NCBI RefSeq assembly: GCF_000250735.1 | Contig: NZ_AHZV01000127.1 | Coordinates: 1 to 33,142 of the forward strand | DNA from: Anaerophaga thermohalophila str. Valhall | Lineage (GTDB): Bacteria; Bacteroidota; Bacteroidia; Bacteroidales; Marinilabiliaceae | Length of the DNA: 33,142 nt | Direction: 5' to 3' | Part shown: positions 33,078-33,142 of the stretch, piece by piece | How positions within the stretch are numbered: the stretch's first letter is position 1 | Layout: each line of letters begins with the position of its first letter | Program-made: the position numbers and the translations under genes | The notes under the pieces: generated by a model | Database searches by the model: none | Seen by the model: the letters and a program-made list of their open reading frames with translations, nothing else | What the model was told of the DNA's origin: nothing

Positions 33078-33142
33078 AGTGTCTGTCCATAAAGTGCCAT
33101 TTGCTGTGTTACGCTTGCCGCCAAAATCCTCATTTACGATTA
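33078..33142 (+). mobile_element. Palindromic MITE-like element, copy 9 (cut by window end)
   Basis: First 65 bp of a copy, starting AGTGTCTGTCCATAAAG and reaching TTTACGATTA at the hairpin tip. The left flank is GTCT (33074-33077); the right flank lies outside the window. It is 17 bp upstream of the flippase-like gene's ATG, so it occupies that gene's expected promoter position. Confidence 0.85.

Noticed and set aside
4254-33142. CRISPR array or phage att repeats
   Set aside because: Copies are kilobases apart, lie in both orientations and have terminal inverted repeats with 4-bp duplications; no cas or integrase gene is present.

Overview
The window looks like chromosomal DNA of a member of the Bacteroidota, probably a Bacteroidales/Marinilabiliales-type organism. 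The evidence is repeated -7 boxes of the Bacteroidota form TAnnTTTG (upstream of tRNA-His, prfB, rpmE, metH and others), a rsfS-ftsH-LUD gene order with birA divergent, a zinc-free type B L31, and a coiled-coil membrane protein family typical of this phylum. Most genes are housekeeping; no transposase, phage gene or CRISPR array is present. All family assignments were made by reading the translations, with no database search.

Layout. 1-3.5 kb: leftward rsfS-ftsH-LUD gene. 3.5-8.2 kb: birA, then a leftward pyrE-SRPBCC pair, a Nudix gene divergent from pyrE, a SPOR-like membrane protein and a leftward AI-2E-type permease whose N-terminus is frameshifted. 8.5-12.5 kb: an ADP-ribosylglycohydrolase-like protein with an altered metal site, lon, and rpmE with a clear terminator and promoter. 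12.6-16.6 kb: a large GNAT-like protein, a class V aminotransferase/cysteine desulfurase and an AlkD-like protein. 16.6-17.9 kb: a gene-poor stretch with tRNA-His and several repeats. 17.9-21.2 kb: prfB with its programmed +1 frameshift, fumC and a signal-peptide/coiled-coil protein. 21.7-28.6 kb: metH and metF, separated by an AT-rich restriction-modification pair. 28.6-33.1 kb: a PagL-like outer-membrane protein, recX, an LPP20-like protein and a frameshifted flippase-like membrane protein.

The most unusual content is a dispersed element that I have not seen described. About nine copies (~165 bp; one deleted to 97 bp, one cut by the window end) plus a remnant lie between the genes, roughly one per 3.7 kb. 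Each begins AGTG and ends CACT (or a close variant), has ~16-bp imperfect terminal inverted repeats, is flanked by a 4-bp AT-rich direct repeat in seven of eight testable cases, and contains a long imperfect hairpin whose stem shows compensatory changes between copies. It behaves like a non-autonomous MITE. Three copies inserted exactly into stop codons, and because each element end reads AG, a T-ending target duplication regenerates a TAG stop. Two of these sit between convergent genes and keep both reading frames correctly terminated.

Other points: three probable single-base frame disruptions (permease, flippase, restriction endonuclease), two of them in short T-runs, so sequencing error must be excluded; and a second, palindromic repeat family (GACGCAAAGTTTTTATT type) that adjoins one MITE copy.
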